Source: Rhynchonema sp. JSB1_4
Lineage: Eukaryota; Nematoda; Chromadorea; Monhysterida; Xyalidae
Reading direction: 5' to 3'
Assembly (NCBI GenBank): GCA_030248065.1
Contig: JASAMV010000855.1
Coordinates: 1 to 64,000, forward strand
DNA length: 64,000 nt
The position numbers and the translations under genes are program-made. The notes under the pieces are model-generated. The model was not told the origin of the DNA and ran no database searches. It was given only the letters and a program-made list of their open reading frames with translations. Below are positions 47,739-59,419 of this stretch, piece by piece; the stretch's first letter is position 1; every line of letters begins with the position of its first letter.

Positions 47739-47905
47739 ACATCTGAATGTTCATTTTGTGTTTATTTCATATGTACACCAAACAGGATCACCAAATATAA
47801 AATCAGTATCTCAAGCACTTGAGTAACAAAACTAAACTATATGCAAAAGTACACAAGCTGTGAATTTGCACAATAAATATCAAACAAGAAACAATCGAGC
47901 ATTGT

Positions 47906-50115
47906 TCAACTTTTGTCTTTGTGAAAAAATATCTGATATTCGTTATCCAGCAGCGAATGCGCCCGTTTACTAAACTGCACCAGACGAAAGTCTCGCGGCT
48001 GGCCGTACCAGCGGTAATAAACAAGCACCTAAAACAAAATAACTTAAAAAGCGTACTGAGATGGAATCTTGAAGGATGCGCTGCGCATTCTTGCATGAAA
48101 ATGGTGCTTGCGAACCTGATAGTACTTGTTATCATGCCCATTGGTGACAATGAGACAAAGGTCTCATGGTACATACTTATGGCAAGCAGGTGTACAACAG
48201 TAGGACCTGTCTTGCAGTGATAACATGACTTTCTGCATAACTACACTACATTTCTAGATTAACTATTGCCACTAATTTCGACCACCGTTCAAGTTGTTCC
48301 GAGACAGAAACAGCAGTCCAGCAACATCTACGCTGACAGAAATTAGTAGCATTATCAAATCAAAGCCACGCGATCAATGCAACATCAAATATGACCGATC
48401 GCCCCATCTCAATAATCATCAACCAACCATAAGAAAGGGTGGTGGTGGATGCGCCCTTTTGTACATGGTCTTTGCGACAGCGTCAGAGAATATGCCGATG
48501 TCCTGCCAATAGGCCAGATAGTAGCGATAGCGGAATAGATCCGGGCACGACATGTTGCGGTCGATGTTCAGTCGCACCTGGCCAGAGTTTGGCAAATGAT
48601 AGTTTTGTTTCCTATTTTCATAATCTCAGTCTGAAAACGGAAACCGACGTCAGGACGCGTGAAACATCGTGAAACATCAACAGATAATTCACAGTACGTG
48701 CTATTTATGGGCGCAACGCAAGACAAACATGTCAAAAGAAAGTCCTAGCGGCCTTTGTGTGCCTTTCGTTGCAGCAAAAAAGCTTGCTCAGAAAACACAG
48801 TGGAGGCTTGCACGTCGCAACCTCTGAAACAATTTCACGAAAAAAATCCATATAACTTCACATATCTCAATTAATAACAGAAAAATTAGCCCTTCAGATC
48901 ATTATGCGTCGAAGCATAAACAAACAGAACCCAAATCGGCAGTCTGCCCTCACCACATGAGTCGGTTCCGGCTCCCTTCCCAATTCATTGACCGTCTTGT
49001 AATTGCCCTGCAACGATGTGCCCTTGATGCCAGTGTGTGTGCCAGCGTGTGATAATGTTTCACTACCTTGCACTACGCTCACACTGTACATGAACTTGTC
49101 GAAACGGAACTTCTTCATCGTCAGCCTGAAATGAGTCGGAAAATGACACGACTGTAACTTTCATTTGAAGCGGCATCAAATTTGGCCCGAGGATCGGACC
49201 GAATCATATTTACGGTCTCTTGGTCATACGTGTGACTGTTTGTACTGAACAGTGTTTCCATTATATTAACAATTTCTTTGTCACCGACAGCTGTAACTAC
49301 AAAAAAGTCCCATGACCAAAGCACGACCGGTCACCAAGTTAATAGTGGTTTGGTTGATAATATCGAAAACGTTCCGGCTCCGGGCGATCTGAGATTGCCA
49401 ATCTTACAGTTAAAATTAAAAAACCCCAAAAATAACCAAACTCACCAAGTTCCACCATCATCGGCTTGCAACTGTCTCTCCACGGCCTTGTATCTCTTCG
49501 CGTCTTTGTTGACGTGTCTCATATCATACAGAAATGCCATAGACTGAGTTCTGGGCACCGTTTGCGGTAGCTGACCAGACACAAGCGCAGGTTCACGTAA
49601 TGCACGAAGCAGGTAAACAAATGCGAGGTCCTCGTGTAGGTGGGGCAGAGGCAGCCAGACTGTGCTGCCACATGGAGTAGGGGTGCAATCGGTTGGGGAA
49701 AGACGGCTGTAAAGCGGAAATTACAACTACAGCCTATCTTCTATATAGTGAACTGTAGGGCACCCGACATCTTCTATAATATTAAGTTAAGAATACTCAA
49801 GCGGTGATCAGGAGGCTGACGGCAGATTAGGGACGAAAGAATTTGAAATCATTCGCGGAAAACATAAAGGACCACCCAATGCTTAAAAAATTAAGGCCAA
49901 CTCATTCGAACCAGACCAACCTTAATGGATCACCGAAAGATGCGCATTTAGCGTCATTCCTGAGTGAAATTTCAATTTGCTCATCCGTAACGAAAGGTCC
50001 GTTCTCCGAATTATCATCCATGTCATTCTCACGGGCCAACAGACGCTCCATTGGTGACGCCAGAACAGCTGCAGACAGGAAGTTTGGTGAATTTATATTA
50101 AAAAATATGGAATAA
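47906..50115 (-). CDS. Unknown tandem family, member 3
   Basis: Recognisable exons: about 50115-49908 (PMERLLARENDMDDNSENGP, then FVTDEQIE), about 49685-49446 (TVWLPLPHLHEDLAFVYLL; FLYDMRHVNKDAKRYK), about 49300-49155 (AVGDKEIVNIMETLFSTNSH), about 49120-48950 (EPEPTHV), about 48577-48420 (CPDLFRYRYYLAYWQDIG) and 48028-47906 (YRWYGQPRDFRLVQFSKRAH, TGA). The WLPL, YDMR, CPDLFRYR and YxWxGxPRxF motifs occur in the same order in the next two genes. I do not recognise the family. It has no signal peptide or membrane helix, so it is probably intracellular. The 5' end is not fixed; a Glu-rich frame near 50.3-50.45 kb may be its first exon. Confidence 0.6.
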
Positions 50116-50489
50116 GTAGAAAAGACCGTGCTGTCTCTATCCTCTTTGTTGTGGGATTCTCGCCTCGCATAGTAAATACTTTTGAACAATATTTAGGTCC
50201 ATGTACCCCATATCTGTCACTGTCAGACCGTGAATGTTGTCTTTAATGATCGATCAGAAACCTAGGATCAATGATGGCAGTCACCACGAAGACTGCACTG
50301 GAAATCAATAAGCAGAGGTGCAACCAACATTTGGCCGCTTCCGATTGTGCCCCTTTCTGTTCATCCAGCGTGAATAACTCTTCGTCTTCCAGCCGTGCGT
50401 CATACGTCAACACACCTGCGCCGTCGGCTTCGAGATTTGTGCTGGAATGGCTGATGTTTCAGTATTGGCGGACAGAACAGCGATAGTGT

Positions 50490-52014
50490 AACTGCGGTGA
50501 GTTTGGCCTCGTCGGTGCGAACACCTCTGCCCAATTTACCTCCAAGAAGCACCACGAGCAGTTCTTGTTGTTCGTGTAAAACATGACTTGCTGCTCACAA
50601 AAGTGCAAGCCTGTGAGAGAGAGCAACGGGTTAATGAAACCACAAGTCACAAAAAACACCCGATACCTCCAAAACCTTCGAGAACGGAAGAACGGCTGTT
50701 CTCATGACATCTACACATGTGTGTTCTGGTACGTTCCAGAAGGATAAAGCTGTTCGACAATGCACTGGTGTTTCACGCTAGAATGACCAGACCGAATCTT
50801 GTGTCACTGGTAATTCCGAACATCGTTTGTTCCAACAAAATCCTAATTTAACCCAACCTCTTCACTTCCTCCAAAGTCGAGTCGAATGGTTTGTAGTTGG
50901 TCGCATCCCTAACAGCCGTGCGTTGCTTCTTTTTCTTTCCACATTGGAAATACGCCCGTTTGTGCTCGGGCACATTGTGATGCGCCATGTTCACTATCTA
51001 AACAATGATTTAGTTAACTGCGCTGTGTACTTTTCTTACATTATATACTGTTATCATTTTACATATATTGACCTAGTGATTCTCCACAAAAATAACCCTT
51101 TAGATAGTGAATATTCGACCGATGTTTTGACAAACAATGTGCTTGCAATTTTCACCACCAGTATGAAGTGAATATTTTCCCCAGTGACCGAAAATGTTGG
51201 TTCCGATCAGGGTTGTTTCAAAAAAAAAGTGGTCAATTAAAAAAAATTTTTTTTAAAAAAAAAAATTTTTTTTTGAAACTCAGATTTTGCTTTTTTTTTA
51301 ATAAAAAAAGTTGCCCAAAATGGGCTAAAATGTCCAAAAATGGCCTTTTTCGAGGCAAAAAATTGGCACTTTTTTTCTGTGGACGAGACAATTTTTCCAA
51401 AATCGCGCCTGCGGCGTTCCGTATTGTCCCCAAATCCGTACAGGGATGCGCGGGGCTGGTCTTTTATAGTAATGTGGCACCGATAATGTACTACTACATG
51501 CTACTACACATGTATGTATATATGCAGGTCTGGTGCAAAACCGGGCGCGCAAAGTCGATCTGACGCGCAAGATTTGGGCTGTAATCGATATTTTGATGGT
51601 CGTATATCAGATATACGGCATTAGATGCATTAAAATACGTTGTACGGCATGCTACAATACATCAGAGTAACATCGTTAGTGAACATCAACCTCAGACTGG
51701 TCGGAGACCATGGAATCTGCACAATACTACCGAGTGTCACCACACAAGTTCGGTCTGAGGCGAAAATTTTTCAATTTTTGAAAAATATGTTGTATCGATT
51801 TCATTTATCCTGAAACGTCGTTTGCAACACTTTTTCTAATAAAAAAAATTTTCGTCAAAAAAAAATTTTTTTTAAAAAAAAAAAAGCTCGTTAATAAAAA
51901 AATTTTTTTTTTCAACCCTGGTTCCGATTGTGTCACTATGAGGAGGGTAGACTGCACTTAGTACTTCTGATATGAGGTGTTTCAATTGTATCCATCTGGT
52001 TGTTGCTCTGTTAC
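50490..52014. other. Intergenic region with repeats
   Basis: No gene was seen. It holds one dispersed-repeat copy near 50498-50530, long A/T runs, and the hAT-like element at 51208-51920. Confidence 0.4.
51208..51920. mobile_element. hAT-like foldback element with exact GTTCCGAT duplication
   Basis: CAGGGTTG and CAACCCTG ends are flanked by GTTCCGAT on both sides (51200-51207 and 51921-51928). The subterminal parts are long A and T runs that pair with each other. It is 713 bp. The end motif is shared with 22372-22804. Confidence 0.8.
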
Positions 52015-55000
52015 TCAACGCAAACTGAGCGAAATTGCTTCAAGAAAAGCCAACGCAGCAATAAACATTAAACCAACAGCGTTCTTGAGTCTCTCTGGCG
52101 GACAGTTGTCCAATCTGAACTTCTGTCTCAATTTCTTGTCATTCAACAGCTCGGTGACCACATCGCTGGTCGTTCTGCCATTAGTTAGTTGATCGTAGAT
52201 GTATTTGCGTGCCAGTTGTGAAATGCGGTAGGTCGTCGTCATCACGCTGTGCGGACCCAACCGTTGACGTCTGTGTGAATGCAATCAGATGAAACATTTA
52301 TTTTCCGACGTGAGCTTAGGAATGCAGATTTTATGCACAACAATAAATTGAACAGAATATTTCATCTGAACAAAGAACTTTTTGTCCTCCAACAAACTTA
52401 TAACGATTTACGATTGCTGATGTTTCGCTTTACCATGACAAAGTGCTAGAGCAAGCCCGCTAATAAAAACAGAATCTGCCACATTTGAAGACAACAACCA
52501 ACTTGGCCTGTTTCGGATTGTACTTGCTGGTTCGACACAGGAATCTCAACGCTCCATGATTGAGCCTGGTGAACGATCGTGGTTTGCCGACCCACAAATA
52601 GAACACCATGGCAATGTCGTACTTCACATCGTTGTCTGTGCGACGACTGCCGACCGGACGTTCGGCTGCGGCGCGCACCTAACGCGCGAATTTTAGAATG
52701 TTTGGTGGTTAGTGCATTTGCATGTTTACCCTCTTTACAGTAACCATTTTTATGGCTAGACCCCCCATAAACGAAATTATTGAACGATGTACATACCAAG
52801 GTGTTTTGGGTGCTCAACCATCCATTAACTCAATACACATTCACTCATGGGCTCGACGGCGACTCTATGATTCGTTCCAACAATATCTACGAAACGCATT
52901 CGCTAGGTTTCAATTGATGCCGTTGGCGTTGACCAAGTCAAGGTCGGGTATCAGTGTCAGTCATATCATCGAAGTCAGCAACAACGGCCACTGATGTTTC
53001 AAGTGAGAATAACCAGCGCAATCAGATGGATTGCTAGTAGTGCATTCGCGGACGCAAAAACAACACAACCACGCAATTTTGAAAAAAAATTGTGAAAATA
53101 AAAAAATGACTCACAATTTGTCTCCAATACGATTCGCGACTAGTTAATTGTATGCGATATTTGAGCAAATCGGGACAGGCGGGCACGAACCAAGTCATCA
53201 TCATTAACTGCAAGAAATGTGCTATAATCACAACATTAAATGGTCGTTGGGGCAAATTTTCTCATGATTTTGACTTTTTTGTTTTGAAAAAATAACTGGC
53301 GATGGCGACAGTTGGACGGCTTGCATAAAGCAACGTCATTCTCACGGAAATATCAACCGAATTTCCACAAATTGTTTTGATCGAGCCTCGAGCCATACAC
53401 CAAATCGGCAACTACAGCACTTTTATTTGTGCACAAAAGACAGTGCACCCCGTACCGCTTCAGTAATCACAGCTTTCACTAGATTTTATCGGATTCAGAC
53501 TTTTCATTGTTTTGTTACATCTTAACTTCATTGGCTGAAACAGCAAAAAACATTCTCGCGGATCACAATTTTATGAGCAAAACAACTCACCAAATGCGTG
53601 TATTCCATGGTAACATCGTCAATCATTTGTTCGTGGAATTTCCCAGCGCCAAACACATTAGCCCGCACCCATGACCCATCGGCGGCCTGTTTGTATGGGC
53701 ACAACTCCGTGCCGTAACCGCCCATTCGCATTAGCTGGCCTGATAATGAGCTTTGATACATTCGTATTTCTCACGAAAAAAGTTTCCTGAATACAGTCTA
53801 CCCTCTTTGTAGTGCCTGGGGATGGGGATCGGACAATGTCGGGAGTGACCCGTCATCGAAACCCAATATCGTAGTGAATATTTTTGTGCGATAATTGTCT
53901 CCAACTTGTCGTTAGCGTTCTATTCGTCGTTACTCTTGCAACTCCAAACAGGGACGTAGTTGGTCCGAGCAAGAAAGCTAGCTAGCTGGGGGGGGGGGGT
54001 CGGCGCAAGATAGCTAGCTAGCTAGCCGGGTGCCCCGATTTGGGGGTATTGGTCCAGAAGTCAAAAACAGGGGTATAAAAATAGCTGGAAGTTATGCCAA
54101 AATAAGCCCTAAAAACATGTTTTTGTGCACGTGTGAGCAACATTGTTCGAATTTGACCATTTTGGCCAATAAAATGGTCATTTTGGCACTAAAATCAACA
54201 CTTTTTTGACTTGATGACCGGAGCAAGAAAGCTAGCTAGCCAGTTTGGGGATATGGGTTTGTGAGCAAGAAAGCTACCTAGCAGTTGGGGATTTACCTCC
54301 AATACCCCCCTAACCACATCACTGACTTCAAAGCTGGAGTTATGTTTGTTCGTTTTGGGCTTGTAGACAATGCAGACAAATGTTTGTTTGAATCATGTTT
54401 TGTGATGCGTTGAAAGCACTAATTTCGGCCAGCGCAAAACAACTTTAACGTTGAGCCAAATTGGTGGTCCAACGCTATGACAAATATGACTCAAACAAAA
54501 ATTTGTCTCCATTGTTTCACAAGCTAAAATGGACAAGTATAACTTCGCCTTAATCATGCTATATAAAAAGGGTAAATTGGACACAAAAACCGACCACTAT
54601 CATCCGTGTTTATCTCATACTCCCAATTCACATCCGGTGTGATCTGTCGCGCTTTGCTCAAATCGAAAATGAAACCTTTCGATCGATCTGTTGGTACCTG
54701 AATTTTTATTTTGACTTGAAAATATGAAAATAACGCTTTCTTGCGCCCAAAGCTACCCATAATGACAACAAAAGTACCTCCATGGGAATTTCGCTCGATA
54801 CGAGGTACGGACAGTGATAGGATGCCATCAGGTAGTGAATGACAATGTTTGTGTTGATGTTGTCCAGTGGCAGCCAGGTCACACCGTCCTCTGTCATCTC
54901 GACCTCAGACGGGCCGATTATTCTGCAAAACATTCCATTCATTGCCATTAGTCATTGCCATTACCGCGTCGTTGATGCATGAACACGAAAGTTTGCTTCT

Positions 55001-56020
55001 TCAATCTAAACCCTGGAGGACACTGAACTTTGAGACAGGTCGTACTGAAGCGAAACATCAGCGAGCAGACCGTTTTGGCATCAGAACATGTTATCATTGT
55101 CGCAGTCCGGACAGCAAAGGGCACAAAATAAGACCCTCGGCATAATGAATACGCTTAAAGGACATTTCAAACTCCGATGTGCCGTTGGCTTCTTAATTCA
55201 CGCTCTATCAATACACAGTAAATGTTCCCTGAAGGGATCAAAAAACGCCAGGTCCCACCCAGTCACGTCAAACGTAAACAAGGCAGACCGTAGCATGACC
55301 GAACCTTTCCGGTTTGGCACTGGCCACCTCGAGCATTCGCTGCACAAACTCATCGCCAGACAGAAACGGTCCATTAATCGAATTATCGTATCCATACTTC
55401 TTCGCATACTCCATTCTCTCATCGTCGTCGCGTTCGGTACTCAGAATCAACAGTTCCCTTGGCCTGCAATTATCGGCATTTGCCAAGTATCTGGTATAAG
55501 TTGTGGTTGGATATGTACTAGCGCTAGTTGGCAAGGGGGTCAAGCTCAAGACAAACTCGAGCTGAAAATTCCTTAAGGTTGTGGAATTTTGAGAGCAACA
55601 GACAAAATTTCTCCCGAAATACTCACGCGAAACACATTTCTGCCGTTTCAGGGGGACTAGCTAGCAGTTTTACGGTAATGGACTTTTTCGGCTCCATACC
55701 CAACTACCTCACTGATTTGGTATCCAAGCATCCTCTCTGATTGTGATGCCCTACCTGCGACCAAACTCGCGTTTGCTGTTCATTGTGTCACGCGTGACGG
55801 GCGCTCTTGCCGTCGACCTTCTACGCAGTTGCCTTTTCGTATTTTGTGAAACATCAGGTGAATCTTTATTTGAGCCCGATATGTGACCGTTGTTGGGTGA
55901 TGTGCTTGACGGCGGGGTGGTCACCGCCTGATGATAACGTAGACGAAAATGTTTGGTATTTCCGCTTAACAGAGCGGATAAAGCGGTAGAAAAATTCAAA
56001 TTCCAATAAGTTGATTTCAC
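52015..56020 (-). CDS. Unknown tandem family, member 2
   Basis: Exons read: about 56020-55751 (low-complexity, then KRQLRRRSTARAPVTRD), about 55549-55309 (YDNSINGPFLSGDEFVQRML), about 54922-54775 (DGVTWLPLDNINTNIVIHYL), 54700-54596 (VPTDRSKGFIFDLSKARQIT), about 53761-53585 (GGYGTELCPYKQAADGSWVR; MEYTHL), 53218-53115 (VPACPDLLKYRIQL), about 52680-52480 (IAMVFYLWVGKPRSFTRLNH) and about 52270-52015 (ARKYIYDQLTNG). The order of NGPFLS, WLPL, FDLS, THL, CPDLLKYR and YxWxGxPRxF is the same as in its two neighbours. The basic RRRST stretch at the N-terminus could be a nuclear signal or DNA contact. Function unknown. Confidence 0.6.
53944..54290 (+). repeat. Cluster of GCAAGAAAGCTAGCTAGC repeats
   Basis: GCAAGAAAGCTAGCTAGC or close variants occur four times (near 53969, 54006, 54223 and 54264), each followed by a G-rich or GTTGGGGAT stretch. 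It lies in an intron of family member 2. No coding. Confidence 0.6.
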
Positions 56021-56120
56021 AAAACTTGCCGACTTTCCAGGAACTTGCTGACTACTTCACCGACAAGAAACAACCAAACGGTGGGACAAGCGCACAATAA
56101 CGAACGTGAATCCTAATTTT

Positions 56121-59100
56121 TCACCACATAAACACGGCACAATATTGTACCTGCTCGTCCGCCGCCGGTCTCCTCAACCGACCGCTGTGGTCTCGCATCT
56201 GTGCCGCATCACCCACGTCATAGTAGCGATACGCCATCAACATCAGCGCAAATGGCGGACTGTTGGATGATGCGCTGTTGTTGGGCGCATGTTTCGCTGA
56301 AGACGAGTATGGGGATAGACAGGCTCGGTAGCGAATCAGATTGGGACACGAGCCATTGCGCCACGAGCTTAGGTGGATCTGGAATTTTGTGAACACTGAA
56401 TAGTAGGGATCGGTATTGGGGCACCCGATACCCGATACTTGGCAAATGCCGATATCCGATAGCTGGATAGCTCATGAAAAAGGTCGATACCCGATACTTC
56501 GAAAGTAACCCGATTCCCGATAGTGCCAAAATACCGACAAACACACCGCTTTTATAGTAAAACTGAGGTTTTTGGTAAACGTCGCGCGGGATTTTTTTGA
56601 GATGGTCATTGAGTACTGCGCGCAACAAATTTTTTCGCAAAAATCGTACCCTGTTGTTGTGTCATGCAACACGAAAATAGCTCCCACCTGCGTTTTAAAA
56701 TTATTTCTGTTCGCAAAACAATGAATATTTGCAGAGTTGTTTTTGAGAAATGGTTTTTAATCGCGAAAAGTGTAATACCCGTACCCGATACCTTGAAAAA
56801 GCATGCCGATACCAGATACTTTTTGAGTACCGACACCCGATACCTGATACCTTCCTATCCCCACTGAACAGTGAGTGACCAGTCAGAAATACATATGACC
56901 ACAGGAACGTGGCTATTGAACATTTTTAATGACTAAAAACATTGGTGTTTCACATCAGAATGTCAACCGCTTGGCTTCGTGTAATCTTTGTCATTCTGCC
57001 AATTCTAACCAAGGAAATTAACCGGAAAGAACCGGCAGTTTATGCCATGTCTGAAGTTTGTACGTTTGTGAACAAATGGACAAAATTGAGGTTTTTGGAA
57101 TAGAATGAGTGACTGACAGTTGGCGTCGATTAGCAAACTAATAAGCCAGTAGATTTCGTGTAAATGAGCCAGTTGCTCATTTTGAAAAAACCGGAGTGGT
57201 GTGCGTGCAGCTCACAATTTCGAAAAGAAAAAATAGTTTCTCTATCTATTAACTCACCACGTGCGTGAATTTGTGACGTGCATTCGCTTGTTTCTCCAAA
57301 TAATTGATGCTTTTCGCATACACCACACGTTCGCCATCGAAACACACGCCCAATTTGTTTCTCCGATCGTAGGCCACCCATTTTCTGCTGGCTGATGTTG
57401 CGCCCAAATCCGACTCGCTCATGATTCGAACGACATCTTCGCCTGGTTATGGACATCGAACAGAATTGAAACGCGAAGTTCGTATGCAGTGCAGTGAATC
57501 GACACCGTTCTTATACAGACCCTGCCTGTTACACGAACCCACTATACAGTGAATTACTTTCAATTGCGCGTTAGGCTCCAATTTGTCCAAAACATTCTGA
57601 TGTCCATTCTAAATGGTTATTTTGGGCATTATAGTGCCGAAAACGAAGTGTGTCACGAAGCACGGGGCCCAGTTATCTGCATGGTGTGGTCATGAGATCA
57701 TTCACCTCGAACAAACAGGGTAAAGTGCATCACAATTTTGTCACCAACTCACTGGTTCGATCATCCCGTCTCAGGTCATACACGTAGAGTTTCGATGCGT
57801 CCTTTGGCACTTGAGTCGGATAATTCGAGGACAACAGATCGGGATCGGGATGTTGGTGTAGATGGCAGAGTAGGAATGCGATCATGCGACGATTGATAAA
57901 GGTGATGGGCAGCCAGTTGACACCTTCACTGTCCGTGCACATCTCCGAGACGGAGGGCATTCTGAAACGAGCAGTGATTTTTGTACTGAATTCAATTGCC
58001 AAGCTCAAAATTTCAGTGTGGCAGCTAGAACATTGCCAGTAGCAGATAGGGCTTAGGCGTTTGCGCGCCGCTTGGTCATAGTTTGCACCATAAAACTAAT
58101 GATTTTGGTGCAACTAGTTTCATCACTCGAAATAAGAAAAACCTTGTTATGTGACTCGGTTTCTTGTGATTATAAAAATACGGCTGTAAGACAGAAAGCT
58201 ATATCAAAGTTACTGATCATACCGGTCTTGCCTTTGATCGAAATGATTTACGCATTCATCAGCCACACCGCATACACACAAAGCAGTTACGTAATTGCGT
58301 GGCTAGATGGGTAGGGTAGGCAGCTCGAGCTACTAAATCCCATACCCCAAACCGGCTACTAGCTAGTTCGAACAAAATGACAAAAGCATGTTTTAGTGGT
58401 ATTTTTGACAAATGTTTTCCAATACCACCAAATTTCAAAATTTGCCAGGTATTGATAGCTGGCCGAGCTACTTCGACCCACTTCATAACTGACACTGACA
58501 CAAAGTAAGTGAACCGAACGAAACCAACTGACATTTCCAAATCCTGCATATTCTCAGCATCTGTTCGCGCGAGCAATTGTTGATCGGACAGAAACCTGCC
58601 CCCCTCATTCGGCACCATATGTCGACCGGGAATGGCATAGTTGACACGTTCAGTCGCTGATGCCTTCTTATCGGTCTTTCGAGTTTTCGTGGAGCGTGTC
58701 GAGGGCTCGATTGAGTTCTAAGCATACAACTCTGCTGTTGGATAAGCAGACAGCAACAGCACATCAGCAGTGATGTATGAAGCCAGCAAAACAACCATCG
58801 CGCACCTGTTTTTAGGCATCTGCTGATTCTCTCGCCGTACTGAGGATAACCTGGTGTACCGCTGACCGCTCGTCTATGAATACAAGTCGAGGAGCGCAAA
58901 CGGTATCGAAAGCGCGTCGCATAAAACTCATTTTACAATACGCATATAATGAGACAACAAGACGAGCAAACAAACTGCACGATCACGACCAACCAGTGTT
59001 ATTTTTCGATTCCTAGTTGACCGACGTCTCCCATCAGTAGCGACGTTGGTGTCGCTCGTGCTGGGCACAAAGTCAACGTCGTTGTCGGATGAACAACTAT

Positions 59101-59410
59101 CCGAACCGGATTCGGGCGACAACGACCGTTTTCTGCCTCTGTCGACGAAGTGCATCTTTTTCGCCGAACCTTTGCGGGGAGTTCTGGATTTTGAGCCAGC
59201 ATTCGGCACCACAAAGTTTGGTGACTCGCTCCGCCCTCCAGCATTGACTGTATTTAGTACACTTTCTGTGACGTCCGAAACGCCAAAGTGGTTTGATTCG
59301 CCTGAGAAACGACGTGGGTCGAGCTCACGCGCCTCGAAGTAGCCGTCGCATTTCAGCTCGGTGACGGCGAAAATGCGTCTCACCTTGCTCAGGATGCCAT
59401 CAGAGTCCCT
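56121..59410 (-). CDS. Unknown tandem family, member 1
   Basis: Exons read: about 59410-58975 (ILSKVRRIFAVTELKCDGYF; Ser/basic region KRSLSPESGSDSCSSDND; GRRRSTRNR), about 58720-58530 (STKTRKTDKKASA; PNEGGRFLSDQQLL), about 57962-57745 (GVNWLPITFINRRMIAFLL; LYVYDLRRDDRTS), 57443-57255 (RKWVAYDRRNKLGVCFDGER; HKFTHV) and about 56398-56150 (GSCPNLIRYRACLSPY; LMLMAYRYYDVGD). It has the best N-terminus of the three, acidic-Ser then basic, as in nuclear proteins. An hAT-like element has landed at 56404-56863, right at the last exon's acceptor side. A zinc-finger exon at 61857-62048 could be its 5' part. Function unknown. Confidence 0.6.
56404..56863. mobile_element. hAT-like element rich in CCGATACC/GGTATCGG
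   Basis: TAGGGATCGGTATTGGGGC at the left is loosely inverse to the right end (CCTATCCCCA). Flanks are CTGAATAG and CTGAACAG (7 of 8). It is 460 bp with repeated CCCGATACC motifs near both ends. Confidence 0.65.
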
Positions 59411-59419
59411 GCAAAGTGT

